A stretch of DNA of 37,755 nucleotides from Geitlerinema sp. S16 (lineage in GTDB: Bacteria; Cyanobacteriota; Cyanobacteriia; Cyanobacteriales; Geitlerinemataceae), in contig JAABST010000042.1 in assembly GCA_011390275.1 (NCBI GenBank), positions 1 through 37,755 of the forward strand. Reading direction: 5' to 3'. Of the stretch, positions 23,784-32,493 are shown piece after piece (position 1 is the stretch's first letter; each line of letters starts with the position of its first letter). The notes under the pieces are model-generated. The model saw only the letters and a program-made list of their open reading frames with translations, was not told the origin of the DNA and searched no databases. The translations under genes were made by a program, and so were the position numbers.

Positions 23784-24599
23784 CTAGATCCCCGAGCCGT
23801 CCAGAAACTCTTGAATCGAACGATCTTGCAGACGACACTGCGGCGATAATTTTGCCCCCGATTCCGCTTCCGCAAGAGCTTGTTCCGGACAGTTTTGGTG
23901 GTATTGCGCTTCGAGCTGCTCGATCGTCGCTGCTGCCACTCCAACCACCTCGCGGTGTTCGTCATGCTGCGCTTGAAGCTGTTGCAACTGTTCTTCGAGC
24001 ATTTCGATCCGATCAACCAGCGATCGAATTACCTTCGCTTCGGAGTCCGGTAACTGACCGTGATCCAGCGGATTGATCTTGACGCCCGATCGATAGACCA
24101 CACGACCCGGAATCCCGACCACCGTACAATCCGACGGCACATCGCGCAGCACCACCGACCCAGCCCCAATCCGCACATTGTTACCAATCTGCAAATTCCC
24201 CAACACCTTCGCACCGCCACCGACAACAACGTTTTCGCCCAGCGTCGGGTGACGCTTACCAGACTCCTTGCCTGTTCCGCCCAGGGTCACCCCCTGATAA
24301 ATCAGACAGCCATCGCCAATAATCGCCGTCTCGCCAATCACCACGCCCATACCATGATCGATGAAGACACCGCTGCCGATCGTCGCGCCGGGGTGAATCT
24401 CAACGCCCGTCAGAAATCGAGCAATATGGGAAATTAAGCGAGGGAAAAATGGCAGACCGAGGCGATGCAACCCGTGAGCGAAACGGTGAAACGTCAGCGC
24501 TTGGAGGCCGGGGTAGCAGAACAGCACTTCCAGCCAGTTACGGGCGGCGGGGTCGCGCTCAAATACGATCCGGAAGTCAGCGACGAAGGAATGTATCAC
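23784..24599 (-). CDS. cysE: Serine O-acetyltransferase
   Basis: 271 residues from the GTG at 24599 (reads MIHSFVADFRIVFERDPAARNW), the length at which cyanobacterial CysE proteins normally begin; a TTG at 24641 would add 14 residues. The catalytic region is the left-handed hexapeptide-repeat helix, with GVFIDHGMGVVIGETA containing the active-site DH pair, GGTGKESGKRHPTLG, and repeats to NNVRIGAGSVVLRDVP. The C-terminal tail from about residue 200 is a coiled coil (RIEMLEEQLQQLQAQHDE) and ends in an extension typical of this phylum. Acetylates serine with acetyl-CoA, the first step of cysteine synthesis. No visible ribosome binding site. Confidence 0.93.
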   Translation of the reverse strand: MIHSFVADFRIVFERDPAARNWLEVLFCYPGLQALTFHRFAHGLHRLGLPFFPRLISHIARFLTGVEIHPGATIGSGVFIDHGMGVVIGETAIIGDGCLIYQGVTLGGTGKESGKRHPTLGENVVVGGGAKVLGNLQIGNNVRIGAGSVVLRDVPSDCTVVGIPGRVVYRSGVKINPLDHGQLPDSEAKVIRSLVDRIEMLEEQLQQLQAQHDEHREVVGVAAATIEQLEAQYHQNCPEQALAEAESGAKLSPQCRLQDRSIQEFLDGSGI

Positions 24600-24944
24600 A
24601 GCGAGGGAGATGGGGAGATTTGTTGAAACGCGGAACGTCAAGGGCGATCGGCGATCACCTGTGGTCGGTCAGCCGCAAAGACTAGGGCAATCCCAAGGTT
24701 CTCAGGGCGACGCTCATTAAAGCAGCTTTAACCGTGTAAAGAGACGATTGGAACGTCATCGGCAAGCATGATCGACATTAATGTCACTCGTTATACATAT
24801 TAATCGATACGCTTGCGGCACGAACAGGGATGTCCGCCATTGAATGATCGGCCATCCCCCAATCGTTGATAAATTGCGCGTAACGTAGGCTCGGACAAAA
24901 ATCGGTCTAAACTGGAAAGCGTCTGCGCTCGAATCTGAAGTTTT
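24600..24944. other. Divergent promoter region of cysE and tatC
   Basis: No gene in 345 bp. It must hold both promoters. An imperfect inverted repeat, ATTAATGT (about 24776) and ACATATTAAT (about 24795), spans the AT-rich centre and could be an operator, but I recognise no known regulator site. Confidence 0.4.
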
Positions 24945-25748
24945 ATGACGACACCGACCGAGGCCAACACCGAAAAGTCCATGTTGCCGGTCGAAGCCGA
25001 CCCAACAGAGAATCCAGCACTCGATTCACCCTTCCTCGACGAAGCGCCCTATGAAATCGAGATGTCCCTGTTCGACCATCTTGAAGAACTGCGAACCCGG
25101 ATTTTTCTATCACTGCTCGGCATACTGCTGGGTGTCGTCGGCTGTTTTATTGCCGTGAAGCCGATCGTGCGCCTGCTCGAAGTTCCCGCCGCGAGCGTCA
25201 AATTTTTGCAGCTCGCACCGGGCGAATATTTTTTCGTGTCGATGAAAGTCGCGGGCTATAGCGGCGTCCTGGTCGCTAGCCCGTTTATTCTGTATCAGAT
25301 CGTGCGGTTTGTGCTGCCCGGTTTAACTCGACGTGAGCAGCGGTTGATTGGTCCGGTCGTTTTTGGGTCGAGTATTTTATTTATTCTCGGTCTGGTCTTT
25401 TCGTATGTTGCCCTCATCCCGGCAGCGTTAAACTTTTTCGTGAACTACGGCGAGGGCGTGGTCGATCAGTTGTGGTCGATCGATAAATATTTCGAGTTTG
25501 TCCTACTGCTGATGTTCAGTACCGGCATCGCCTTTCAGATTCCCGTTATTCAGGGGCTACTCGGCGCGTTGGGAATCGTGTCCTCTGCGCAAATGCTGTC
25601 GGGCTGGCGTTACGTCATCCTGGCCGCAGCGGTACTTGGCGCTGTGCTAACCCCATCCACCGACCCGCTCACCCAAAGCTTGCTGGCCGGTGCGGTTACG
25701 GGGCTGTATCTCGGTGGGGTCGGGATTGTGAAGCTGATTGGCCGCTAG
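24945..25748 (+). CDS. tatC: Twin-arginine translocase subunit
   Basis: 267 residues. After a ~38-residue acidic cytosolic N-terminus comes the family signature MSLFDHLEELRTRIF, then six membrane segments. Between the second and third is SPFILYQIVRFVLPGLTRREQR, the conserved cytosolic loop that helps recognise the twin-arginine signal. The later GWRYVILAAAVLGAVLTPSTDP is also a typical block. TatC docks folded Tat substrates and recruits TatA; in cyanobacteria it serves both plasma and thylakoid membranes. No tatA/tatB gene adjoins it. ATG at 24945. Confidence 0.95.
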   Translation: MTTPTEANTEKSMLPVEADPTENPALDSPFLDEAPYEIEMSLFDHLEELRTRIFLSLLGILLGVVGCFIAVKPIVRLLEVPAASVKFLQLAPGEYFFVSMKVAGYSGVLVASPFILYQIVRFVLPGLTRREQRLIGPVVFGSSILFILGLVFSYVALIPAALNFFVNYGEGVVDQLWSIDKYFEFVLLLMFSTGIAFQIPVIQGLLGALGIVSSAQMLSGWRYVILAAAVLGAVLTPSTDPLTQSLLAGAVTGLYLGGVGIVKLIGR

Positions 25749-25841
25749 GCGGGTGAGTCCGATCGCGCCGAATGACACCCGACGGCAACTCAAGCTTGAT
25801 TGCGATGGTGATTGCGATCTTTCACCCTGAGTTGAGAAGGG

Positions 25842-26381
25842 TTAGATTGGTAAATCGTGAGGGATCTTGAGGATTTGCCGACGGTATTCCACCTCGCTCA
25901 TGAGGTCTGCGGTACGCTCGACCCGATCGAGAAACATCACCCCATTGAGGTGATCACATTCGTGTTGAACAATCCGTGCCGCGAAGCCCTCAAAGGTTTC
26001 CGCCCGTGGTTCACCATCGCGGTTTTGATAGGTCACTCGCACCGATGTCGATCGCGAAACCAGACCGCGCAACCCCGGTACGCTCAGGCATCCTTCCCAG
26101 CCGCGATCACAGGTCTCCGCACGGTCAATAATTAGCGGATTGAGCATGACGAGCGGCGACATATAGGGTGCATCCGGATAGCGTAAGGTGGGATGCGAGG
26201 CGACAATGCACCAGCTCCAGCGATTGGCGACTTGTGGGGCGGAAATTCCGACGCCACCGGCCTGGATGAGTTGAGTCAGAGCCTGATCGATCGTGGTTTG
26301 GAGTGTATCATCCGCAAAGTTGGTGATCGGCTGTGCCGACTGACGCAATTGAGGATGACCAAGCTGAAGAATATCAATCAT
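25842..26381 (-). CDS. def: Peptide deformylase
   Basis: 179 residues. Motif 1 GVGISAPQ (43-50), motif 2 EGCLSVP (96-102; metal-ligand Cys98), motif 3 QHECDHLNG with ligands H140 and H144 and catalytic E141. It removes the formyl group from nascent N-terminal methionine. The usual third motif is HExDH, here HECDH, which is normal. Convergent with tatC (93-bp gap) and divergent from the HD hydrolase. Confidence 0.95.
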   Translation of the reverse strand: MIDILQLGHPQLRQSAQPITNFADDTLQTTIDQALTQLIQAGGVGISAPQVANRWSWCIVASHPTLRYPDAPYMSPLVMLNPLIIDRAETCDRGWEGCLSVPGLRGLVSRSTSVRVTYQNRDGEPRAETFEGFAARIVQHECDHLNGVMFLDRVERTADLMSEVEYRRQILKIPHDLPI

Positions 26382-26600
26382 GGCAAATCCGTAGATAGTC
26401 TCTTGGTGCGATGGTCTGTAATGACGCTCGTTAACTCAACGCAAATCTCAAACAAAGTCCGCGATTTGACGGATCATTAACTCCTCTGTCTAGTTTAGAT
26501 CGTGACCTGATGTTGCTTCGGCTCCGCTGCTAGAACTGATGTCAATCTCCCCAGTCAGGCTGGTAATTTCGCTAATTTTGCTAATCATTTCGAGACTTTG

Positions 26601-27203
26601 ATGTTGCTATCCCCTCGCTTTTGTTGCGCTCTAGCCTTAGCTTTCGATCTGCACGCCCAGCAGGAACGCAAAGGCTCGGGTGTTCCCTACGTGGCTCATT
26701 TGCTCGGAGTCGCGAGCCTCGTGCTTGACTATGGCGGTGATGAGGATACGGCGATCGCCGCCCTGCTACACGACGCGATCGAGGACTGTGGCGGCGATCG
26801 GGCGCGGCAACGCATCCGCGAAACCTTGGGCATGGATACCACCGATCGAGCTTCGACCGATCGCATCCTCACGATTATTGAAGGCTGTAGCGAGACGGAT
26901 CGCACACCCAAGCCCCCCTGGCGCGAACGTAAGCTGGCCTATATCGCCCATCTAGCAACGGCATCACCCGAAATGCGTCTCGTCTCTAGCGCCGACAAGC
27001 TGCACAATGCGCGATCGCTACTGCGCGACTACCGCTCCGTCGGTGAAGCCCTGTGGTCGTGCTTTAACGGCGGTCGCGAGGGGACGCTCTGGTATTACCG
27101 CGCGATGGTGTCGGCGCTCTATGAAGCGGAGCCAACCCCGATCGTGGCTGAACTCGATCGCGTCGTGACCGAATTGGAGCGGCAGGCGGCGGGCTACACC
27201 TAA
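26601..27203 (+). CDS. HD-domain hydrolase, MESH1/SpoT hydrolase-like
   Basis: 200 residues. The set of residues that make up the RelA/SpoT hydrolase site is complete: H33 (AHLLGVASLVLDYGG), H57-D58 with E61-D62 (LLHDAIED), and D132 in SADKLHNAR. There is no synthetase, TGS or ACT domain, so it has the size of a small alarmone hydrolase (MESH1-like), which would degrade (p)ppGpp or NADPH 2'-phosphate; which substrate applies cannot be decided by eye. ATG at 26601 was chosen over a TTG one codon before. It may be cotranscribed with the DUF4359 gene 138 bp downstream, but a tandem repeat lies between. Confidence 0.85.
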   Translation: MLLSPRFCCALALAFDLHAQQERKGSGVPYVAHLLGVASLVLDYGGDEDTAIAALLHDAIEDCGGDRARQRIRETLGMDTTDRASTDRILTIIEGCSETDRTPKPPWRERKLAYIAHLATASPEMRLVSSADKLHNARSLLRDYRSVGEALWSCFNGGREGTLWYYRAMVSALYEAEPTPIVAELDRVVTELERQAAGYT

Positions 27204-27216
27204 AAACCAAACCAAC

Positions 27217-27261
27217 TTATCCCATCAAAATTTATCCCATCAAAATTTATCTCATCAAAAC
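27217..27261. repeat. Three tandem copies of a 15-bp unit
   Basis: TTATCCCATCAAAAT occurs twice exactly, then once as TTATCTCATCAAAAC. The array sits about 80 bp before the DUF4359 start and ends in AT-rich sequence, so it could lie in that gene's promoter region. Confidence 0.8.
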
Positions 27262-27341
27262 GGTGGTTTAGGATCAAGGCATCCGCAGATATCTGACCGC
27301 AAATTCACCGCAGATCTGCAACACACAAACGAGAGTAGATT

Positions 27342-27746
27342 ATGGCTGACGTTGAACAAAAATCGGGTTTTCCAAGACTGCTCGCGATCGGATTGACGAT
27401 CGCCGCAATTGGTACAGCGGTGCTCACCAATCCCAGCAAAGCAGCCTATCTTAACTATGCGACAGGTCAATTTGGCGATCGCTTTGATTCACTGTGCGGC
27501 GAGATCGAACTCCCCGGCGTCCTGGATGGCTTGAAGGGAATCGCGCAAGAGACCTGTGACGCAGCGGCTAGCGCTGGGCGAGATCTGACGATCGGCGGCC
27601 AGTCACCCGTTGCGACCGCGATCGGCACAGCCACGGAACACCAAAATTTTCTGATTTTCAGCCTCTACAAGACTCAAGTTCTCAACCAAAAAGTAACAAC
27701 GATCGGTGCCTTTGGTCAGTTTTTGAGCTTGCCAAACGGCCAATAA
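27342..27746 (+). CDS. DUF4359-domain membrane or exported protein
   Basis: 134 residues. One hydrophobic segment at about 10-28 (PRLLAIGLTIAAIGTAVLTNP) precedes the family-specific TNPSKAAYLNYAT. Two cysteines, in DSLCGEIE and QETCDAAAS, could form a disulfide outside the cytoplasm. The ending LIFSLYKTQV..., TTIGAFGQFL... is the usual DUF4359 tail. The family is cyanobacterial and of unknown function; the segment is either a signal anchor or an uncleaved signal peptide. ATG at 27342. Confidence 0.82.
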   Translation: MADVEQKSGFPRLLAIGLTIAAIGTAVLTNPSKAAYLNYATGQFGDRFDSLCGEIELPGVLDGLKGIAQETCDAAASAGRDLTIGGQSPVATAIGTATEHQNFLIFSLYKTQVLNQKVTTIGAFGQFLSLPNGQ

Positions 27747-27767
27747 CAACAAATCTTCAAATTCTCT

Positions 27768-28238
27768 CTATTCGCGATCGAGCTGCTCTTTCGCTCGCGT
27801 CTTAAGCTGCGTTGCCATACTTTGCAACAGTCGCTTTTCGCGCTTTAGTTTTTCTTCGAGCGCCTGGATTTGCTCACGGCGCGTTTCTAGCTCAACCGTG
27901 CGACGGGCGAGATCCTGGCTTTGCAGGGTCAGTGATTGCCGCCACTGCTCGGCGCGATCAGCTTCACGCTTCAGAAAATCGGGTGTAATCCCCTGACCGA
28001 GATATTGCGTTACCAGCTTCAAGACCCAATCCCGCGCATCACTCAGGTTAACAACCTGCTTTTTCGCATTGAGATCTAGCACTAGCAAAACGCCTTCACC
28101 ATAATTTCCCACTTCAATTTCGAGGGTTTCACCATCTTGAACGAGCGTCCAGGATTCATCCGTCCGCTCTCGGGCGAGCAGACGAACGACAGACTTCCCG
28201 AGCAATCCTTTTTTAACGACTTGGACGAGGTGTAGCAT
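27768..28238 (-). CDS. Conserved hypothetical protein with C-terminal coiled coil
   Basis: 156 residues from the ATG at 28238 (MLHLVQVVKKGLLGKSVVRLLA). The N-terminal half looks like a small beta-rich domain (SWTLVQDGETLEIEVGNYGEGVLLVLDLN). From about residue 85 it becomes a long charged helix, strongly coiled-coil from QSLTLQSQDLARRTVELETRR to the end. No enzyme motif is seen and I do not recognise a named family. An in-frame start 11 codons upstream (MHCEEVQRRVA) is possible but less protein-like. Its stop lies 21 bp from that of the convergent DUF4359 gene. Confidence 0.75.
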   Translation of the reverse strand: MLHLVQVVKKGLLGKSVVRLLARERTDESWTLVQDGETLEIEVGNYGEGVLLVLDLNAKKQVVNLSDARDWVLKLVTQYLGQGITPDFLKREADRAEQWRQSLTLQSQDLARRTVELETRREQIQALEEKLKREKRLLQSMATQLKTRAKEQLDRE

Positions 28239-28643
28239 TGCGACTCTTCGTTGCACTTCTTCGCAGTGCACCTGAGGGGAAAACCCACTATACGTGCGCT
28301 CGGGTCAGCAATCGGAATACCGAATCACGACGGAATTACGATATCACCTTGCTCCTGTTTGCGATCGTACCCGATCGTCATGTAAAACGTGAGACCCACA
28401 AATCAGAGATTGTTACCGTTGATAATCCGAGAATCTACGGATTAATCAAACTTAAATCCTAGATGACAGATCCCAAGACACCCTGACAAACTCAGCCGTA
28501 ACATCTACCAAAAAGATGGATGCAAGCAAGACAGCCGACAATCTGAGCATCATGGCTTCCATGAATTCTAGCAACGTCAGGTGGCATCCTTGTAGATATA
28601 TCGATCCTATTGTTGTGCTGATGCTTTTTGCTCGGGGTTGGTG
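28239..28643. other. Intergenic stretch upstream of small membrane ORF
   Basis: Nothing certain. An ORF of about 43 codons from 28516 ends where the next ORF begins (TGATGAGC), but its composition (Met/Ser-rich, then a short hydrophobic tail) does not match any small photosystem subunit I know. Confidence 0.35.
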
Positions 28644-28961
28644 ATGAGCCTAGCTGTAAGGATGTGCCTCTGTTTTATCGGGGCTGTAGGACTGGCGATC
28701 GCGGTAGGAACTCTAGCCGATTCCCGCCAAGTCATATGCGATCAGTGGGGCTGGAACGCAGACCTACAGCACTGGATGGGCTGGACATCTTCAACAGATA
28801 GACCTAGGAATCACAGCGATCAGCCTTGGCTGTCTAGGGTGTCTCCTGGTGGGCTTGAGCGCCACACGCGACGCCGAAAACAGCCCCTAGAGGTTAAAAA
28901 AAACCAACAGACGCCAGCCTCAGCCCCTTCAACTGGTTCCGTAAATCTACAGACTTACTGA
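28644..28961 (+). CDS. Possible small membrane-anchored hypothetical protein
   Basis: 105 codons from the ATG at 28644. A hydrophobic segment (about residues 6-24, ending GTLAD) is followed by a Trp-rich stretch (ICDQWGWNADLQHWMGW) and a basic, polar tail. It overlaps the stop of the convergent SLH-protein gene by 7 bp. It is the only ORF in this gap with a plausible membrane anchor, but I recognise no family and it may not be a gene. Confidence 0.35.
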   Translation: MSLAVRMCLCFIGAVGLAIAVGTLADSRQVICDQWGWNADLQHWMGWTSSTDRPRNHSDQPWLSRVSPGGLERHTRRRKQPLEVKKNQQTPASAPSTGSVNLQTY

Positions 28962-30832
28962 ACGCCATAGCGATCGAGAGCATAACGAATTTCGGCAATC
29001 CGACGCGCTTGATCGAAGCGTAGACGACCCCAATCATTTCCAAAGCCAGAGGCTTCGAGTTGACCGTTATAAGGGTTGATATAGCTGTACGATCGAGCCT
29101 CGAAAATCGCTTCCATTCCCGCAAATCCTTGCGCTTTGGCTTCTTTGAGGTTGGCGAGGTAGTTTTGAGCCGCTAGCGGTGCTTGGGTCGCTAGGTCGAT
29201 CCCGGCCACCAATTCAAGGGCGGATAGGCTCATGCCGTGGTCGCTCGCAAAGGATTGCATCGCAGCGATGTAGGGATACATCCGCTGGAGCTGAAGCACA
29301 TCAGCTTGTTCGGGCGAAGCTGCGCCGTGTTGATAGCTAAAAGATCCGAGGTTGTGTTTGCCGTTGCCGGGATCGGTGTGTCCCCAATAGGCGCTGGTTT
29401 TGCCGCCATCGACAGTGCGTGTCCCTTCTGCCATGCCGATCGCAATGACGCCAGGTGCTTCTGGCGTGGCGAAGAGCTGCATCGCCAGGTCATTCGATAC
29501 GCTGTTTTCGGCGATCGCCGTGTCGAGTTCGACATCGATCGCCACATCGGTTTTGCGCTCAAATTTCGGCTGACTCAGGGCGCTGGCTGACGTGATCACC
29601 ACGGGCGCGAGGCGTCCATCTTCGACGAGGGCGCGATAGAGCAAAACGGCAACGTCCGATCGAGTCGCGGCCAAATTGGGATGCAAATCCGGATTTTCCG
29701 GGTCAGGAACAACGAGCTGGTGAGCGATCGCCGTATGGAGCCGTTCACTGGCCACCTCCGACACGCGATCAGCATCGCGGAACGGCAGCGCTTTCGCCGT
29801 GGTAACGCTCTCCTGCGGTGCGGTCAGATCCAGGGCATCCACCAAGCCGACCACCGCTTCTAGGCGAGACACGCGCGGCTGGGCGTCGCTACCGTCACGG
29901 GCTTTACCGCGCAGCTCTTTGCTGAACTGAGCAACTTTGAGCGTGCCGTCAGTGTTTTTCTTCGTCTCGAAGGTGGATCGAGCCAAACGCAGCAATTCGG
30001 GGTTTGAGACTTGGCGAGCTTGTTGCTTCGGCTGTTCCGTTCCTGCTGTTTTCGTCAGCTCGTCCGTCTGGCGAATTTTGCCGTCCGCTGCTGAGAGCCG
30101 GTTGGTCATCGGTCGCAGGGTGTTGCTGACGGATAGCGCCACGTCTTGACCGGCTCGATCGAGCGTCGAAAGCATCAGCACCGCTGCTTTTCCGATTAGT
30201 TTTGTGGTTGTAATTTCAGCCAGTTCCGCTGCGTTCTCTGGCGTTGCGGGGAGGTCGTTGAGCTTGGCGCTTTCCGCCTCGATCGCCTGATTGATCAGCT
30301 TCGCCGTCGTCTCGGGATCAAAGTCGGGTTGTTTCAGCAAGCCGTCCGCCGGTTTGGTCGCCGCTTGCGTCGCCGTCTTGCTCTGGGTGGCTTCGGCGGA
30401 CTCACTCGGCAGTTTCAGCGGTTGCGCCTTGGTCGCCGTTTTGAGGGCGCGATCGAGCCATGCCGTCATTTCAGCATGGGTCAGGGGCGTATCGGGGCGA
30501 AACTCTCCATCGGTGGGAACCGGTAAGATTCCCTGCTGAATTAAGGCTTCGACGTAGGGTTGCGACCAATGATCTTTGAGGTCGGCGATCGCATTGGCAT
30601 CGGGAACGTAAATATTGTTGCCATAAATCGGCGCAGGGCCATTCAGGTCGGCAGGCTGACAAATATTCACCGCATCGCCACGCCCGGTGAGTTCCGAGGG
30701 CAGGCTGACAATTTTGCAGTTTTCCGGCAGTTGAATTGCAACGCGACCAGGGGTGGGCGCAGCATTAGCAGCACCAGGGACAATGGGATAAGCGGCTGCA
30801 AGAGCGAGCAGGGCAACAGTCGAAAAACTCAT
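28955..30832 (-). CDS. Exported protein with two SLH domains and an uncharacterised C-terminal domain
   Basis: 625 residues. A signal peptide (MSFSTVALLALAAAYPIV..., cleavage near ANA) precedes SLH domain 1 at about 83-130 (LKDHWSQPYVEALIQQGIL, FRPDTPLTHAEMTAWL). A long helical, Gln/Lys/Thr-rich middle follows. A second SLH-like unit lies further on (PFRDADRVSEVASERLHTAI, ATRSDVAVLLYRAL). A distinct C-terminal region of about 190 residues begins near IAIGMAEGTRTVDGGKTSAY and contains WGHTDPGNGKHNLGSFSYQHG and an aromatic-rich end. SLH units in cyanobacteria tether proteins to peptidoglycan or the outer envelope. The C-terminal part is conserved-looking (Gly/His/Asp-rich) and could be enzymatic, but I recognise no active site. 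A stop codon two codons before the ATG rules out any upstream start; the signal peptide lacks a charged n-region. Confidence 0.83.
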   Translation of the reverse strand: MSFSTVALLALAAAYPIVPGAANAAPTPGRVAIQLPENCKIVSLPSELTGRGDAVNICQPADLNGPAPIYGNNIYVPDANAIADLKDHWSQPYVEALIQQGILPVPTDGEFRPDTPLTHAEMTAWLDRALKTATKAQPLKLPSESAEATQSKTATQAATKPADGLLKQPDFDPETTAKLINQAIEAESAKLNDLPATPENAAELAEITTTKLIGKAAVLMLSTLDRAGQDVALSVSNTLRPMTNRLSAADGKIRQTDELTKTAGTEQPKQQARQVSNPELLRLARSTFETKKNTDGTLKVAQFSKELRGKARDGSDAQPRVSRLEAVVGLVDALDLTAPQESVTTAKALPFRDADRVSEVASERLHTAIAHQLVVPDPENPDLHPNLAATRSDVAVLLYRALVEDGRLAPVVITSASALSQPKFERKTDVAIDVELDTAIAENSVSNDLAMQLFATPEAPGVIAIGMAEGTRTVDGGKTSAYWGHTDPGNGKHNLGSFSYQHGAASPEQADVLQLQRMYPYIAAMQSFASDHGMSLSALELVAGIDLATQAPLAAQNYLANLKEAKAQGFAGMEAIFEARSYSYINPYNGQLEASGFGNDWGRLRFDQARRIAEIRYALDRYGVQ

Positions 30833-31542
30833 AAGTCAGCGTCAATGGCTATGTCAAAAGGGGGGGGATGTCGAAAGAGGGATGTCAACAAGTCCGTTAG
30901 CAAACCATTCGAGAACGATGCGGTGGGGCAATTGACGTACGGTCGCTGAGCAGGATTAGGCCAAACTCAATGGTTGGGGGGTCACATCGCGATCGCTCGC
31001 TACGTTACAAAATGTCAACTCGACCCATGATACATCGGACAATTCACTGCGGGTGTAGCAAAACCCGGCGATTTTAGGGTTGGGCGTCAATTAACCGGAG
31101 TCACTAGAGTCACTTGGATAACCTGCAATCACTCAAATATTCGCTAATATTCGCGGATTTGATCGTCAGCCGATCGCGGATTGTGCAAGCGGATTGTGCG
31201 ATCCGTCCCCAATCGTTGTAGGCCGAATAAGGTGAGCACAGCAAATAAAATCGGAAAGAGCCTCCAAGCAAGGCTAAACCGAAATCACAAGACCCCAATA
31301 GATCCACCGGTAGATATAACCAAAGTAGTGAGATCGACCATAATTTAGGTTAGGAAAGAGTTAAAACGGCTGATGTTCATTCAACATCAATATCTTGACC
31401 CTGGACGATTCGGGGCAATTTAGCGCCCGGTTGCATCACCCAAGCGTTAAACTAACCCGCGATCGTCTGACGCATGATCCGCGCGGCTAAGTTCCCCACG
31501 ATCACGTTTCCACGATCGCTCCGTTGCCTCCCTTAAACATTC
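30833..31542. other. 710-bp divergent intergenic region
   Basis: Between the SLH-protein gene (-) and DUF3172 (+). No believable ORF. A G-run (GGGGGGG) lies near 30860. GCGGATTGTGC occurs twice, at 31176-31186 and 31189-31199. It must contain both promoters; I cannot place them. Confidence 0.4.
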
Positions 31543-32190
31543 ATGGCTCCCAAACGACCCCGACCGAACGCCCGCCCTCAGCGCAATCCCCAACGCGATG
31601 GCGACTACGATCGCTATGACTACTACGGCGAGGGTGGTTATGGCGATAACGATCAAGGTGCTGGCAATCGCAGCGTTGGACGCGCCAAAAAGTCCGAGGG
31701 TGGCCAACCCAGCTTTGGTAATCCGCTGACACTAGCGCTGTTTGGCGGGATTTTTATCCTCGGGATCGGCGTCGGGATCGCCTTCAGTTCCACCGCAACG
31801 GTCAGCGAGCGCAATGTCGCCAACCGAGAATTTCTCGATCGCAACGCACCAAACCCGGATATCTGCGTGCAGTACGGCGCGAGCGCGATGGTCGTGGAGA
31901 GCCGCGCTTACGTGACCCTCAACCCCTTTAACGTCTACATGTCTCAGCCCAGCATCGTGCCCGGTTGCGTCATGCGGAGCAATAACTGGTCTGTCCTCGA
32001 ACGTGCCAAGGTCGTCACCTCCGAAGAAGTCCGCGACTGCAAAAATCGCCTCAACACCTTTGGTTTTACCGGCAACCTCGAAGACAGTCCCAAGATCCAA
32101 TGCATCTATCAAAATGACGGCGAAGGCAACGAATTTCGTAGCAATCCCGGCACGACGGCTCCTGCCCCGGATACCAATGAGCGGTTTTAA
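31543..32190 (+). CDS. DUF3172-domain single-pass membrane protein
   Basis: 215 residues. The basic, Arg/Pro/Tyr/Asp-rich N-terminal ~58 residues are probably disordered. One transmembrane helix follows at about 60-81 (NPLTLALFGGIFILGIGVGIAF). The conserved C-terminal domain has FLDRNAPNPDICVQYGASAMVVESRAYVTLNPFNVYMSQP and four cysteines (in PDICVQ, PGCVMR, RDCKNR, IQCIYQ), likely two disulfides on the lumenal or periplasmic side. DUF3172 is restricted to cyanobacteria and chloroplast-related lineages; the function is unknown. The C-terminal tail is Pro/Thr-rich. ATG at 31543. Confidence 0.85.
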   Translation: MAPKRPRPNARPQRNPQRDGDYDRYDYYGEGGYGDNDQGAGNRSVGRAKKSEGGQPSFGNPLTLALFGGIFILGIGVGIAFSSTATVSERNVANREFLDRNAPNPDICVQYGASAMVVESRAYVTLNPFNVYMSQPSIVPGCVMRSNNWSVLERAKVVTSEEVRDCKNRLNTFGFTGNLEDSPKIQCIYQNDGEGNEFRSNPGTTAPAPDTNERF

Positions 32191-32220
32191 TCGGAGACTT
32201 TTCGGCTTCGCGATCGTCGC

Positions 32221-32249
32221 TTGCGTTAAGACCGATCTCTCGCTACGAT
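32221..32249 (+). promoter_or_regulatory. Candidate sigma-70-type promoter of rpmI-rplT
   Basis: TTGCGT (32221-32226) and TACGAT (32244-32249) are separated by 17 bases, the ideal spacing, 28 bp before the rpmI ATG. Each box matches the consensus only partly, so this is tentative. Confidence 0.4.
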
Positions 32250-32276
32250 AGTAAATCGTGTCAAATGCTCTAGAAC

Positions 32277-32477
32277 ATGCCGAAACTCAAAACGCGCAAA
32301 GCTGCGGCCAAACGCTTTAAAGCAACGGGCAGCGGTAAGAAGATTTCACGCCGTAAAGCGTTCAAAAGCCACCTGCTAGAGCGCAAAAGCCCCTCGCGCA
32401 AAAACGCTCTGAGCCACAAAACTCTGGTGAACGAGCGCGATGAAAAGAACGTCCGTCTGATGATGCCTTACATCTAG
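32277..32477 (+). CDS. rpmI: Large ribosomal subunit protein bL35
   Basis: 66 residues, the standard length. MPKLKTRKAAAKRFKATGSGKKISRRKAFKSH is the typical bL35 N-terminus, highly basic, ending LMMPYI. It binds 23S rRNA in the large subunit. It is followed 87 bp later by rplT, the near-universal order, but infC, which often precedes the pair, is not upstream here; DUF3172 is. Confidence 0.97.
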   Translation: MPKLKTRKAAAKRFKATGSGKKISRRKAFKSHLLERKSPSRKNALSHKTLVNERDEKNVRLMMPYI

Positions 32478-32493
32478 GTCCGTTTCGGGTAGA

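Noticed and set aside
31110..31307. 65-codon minus-strand ORF in the SLH/DUF3172 gap
   Set aside because: Composition resembles random translation; no start signal or family.
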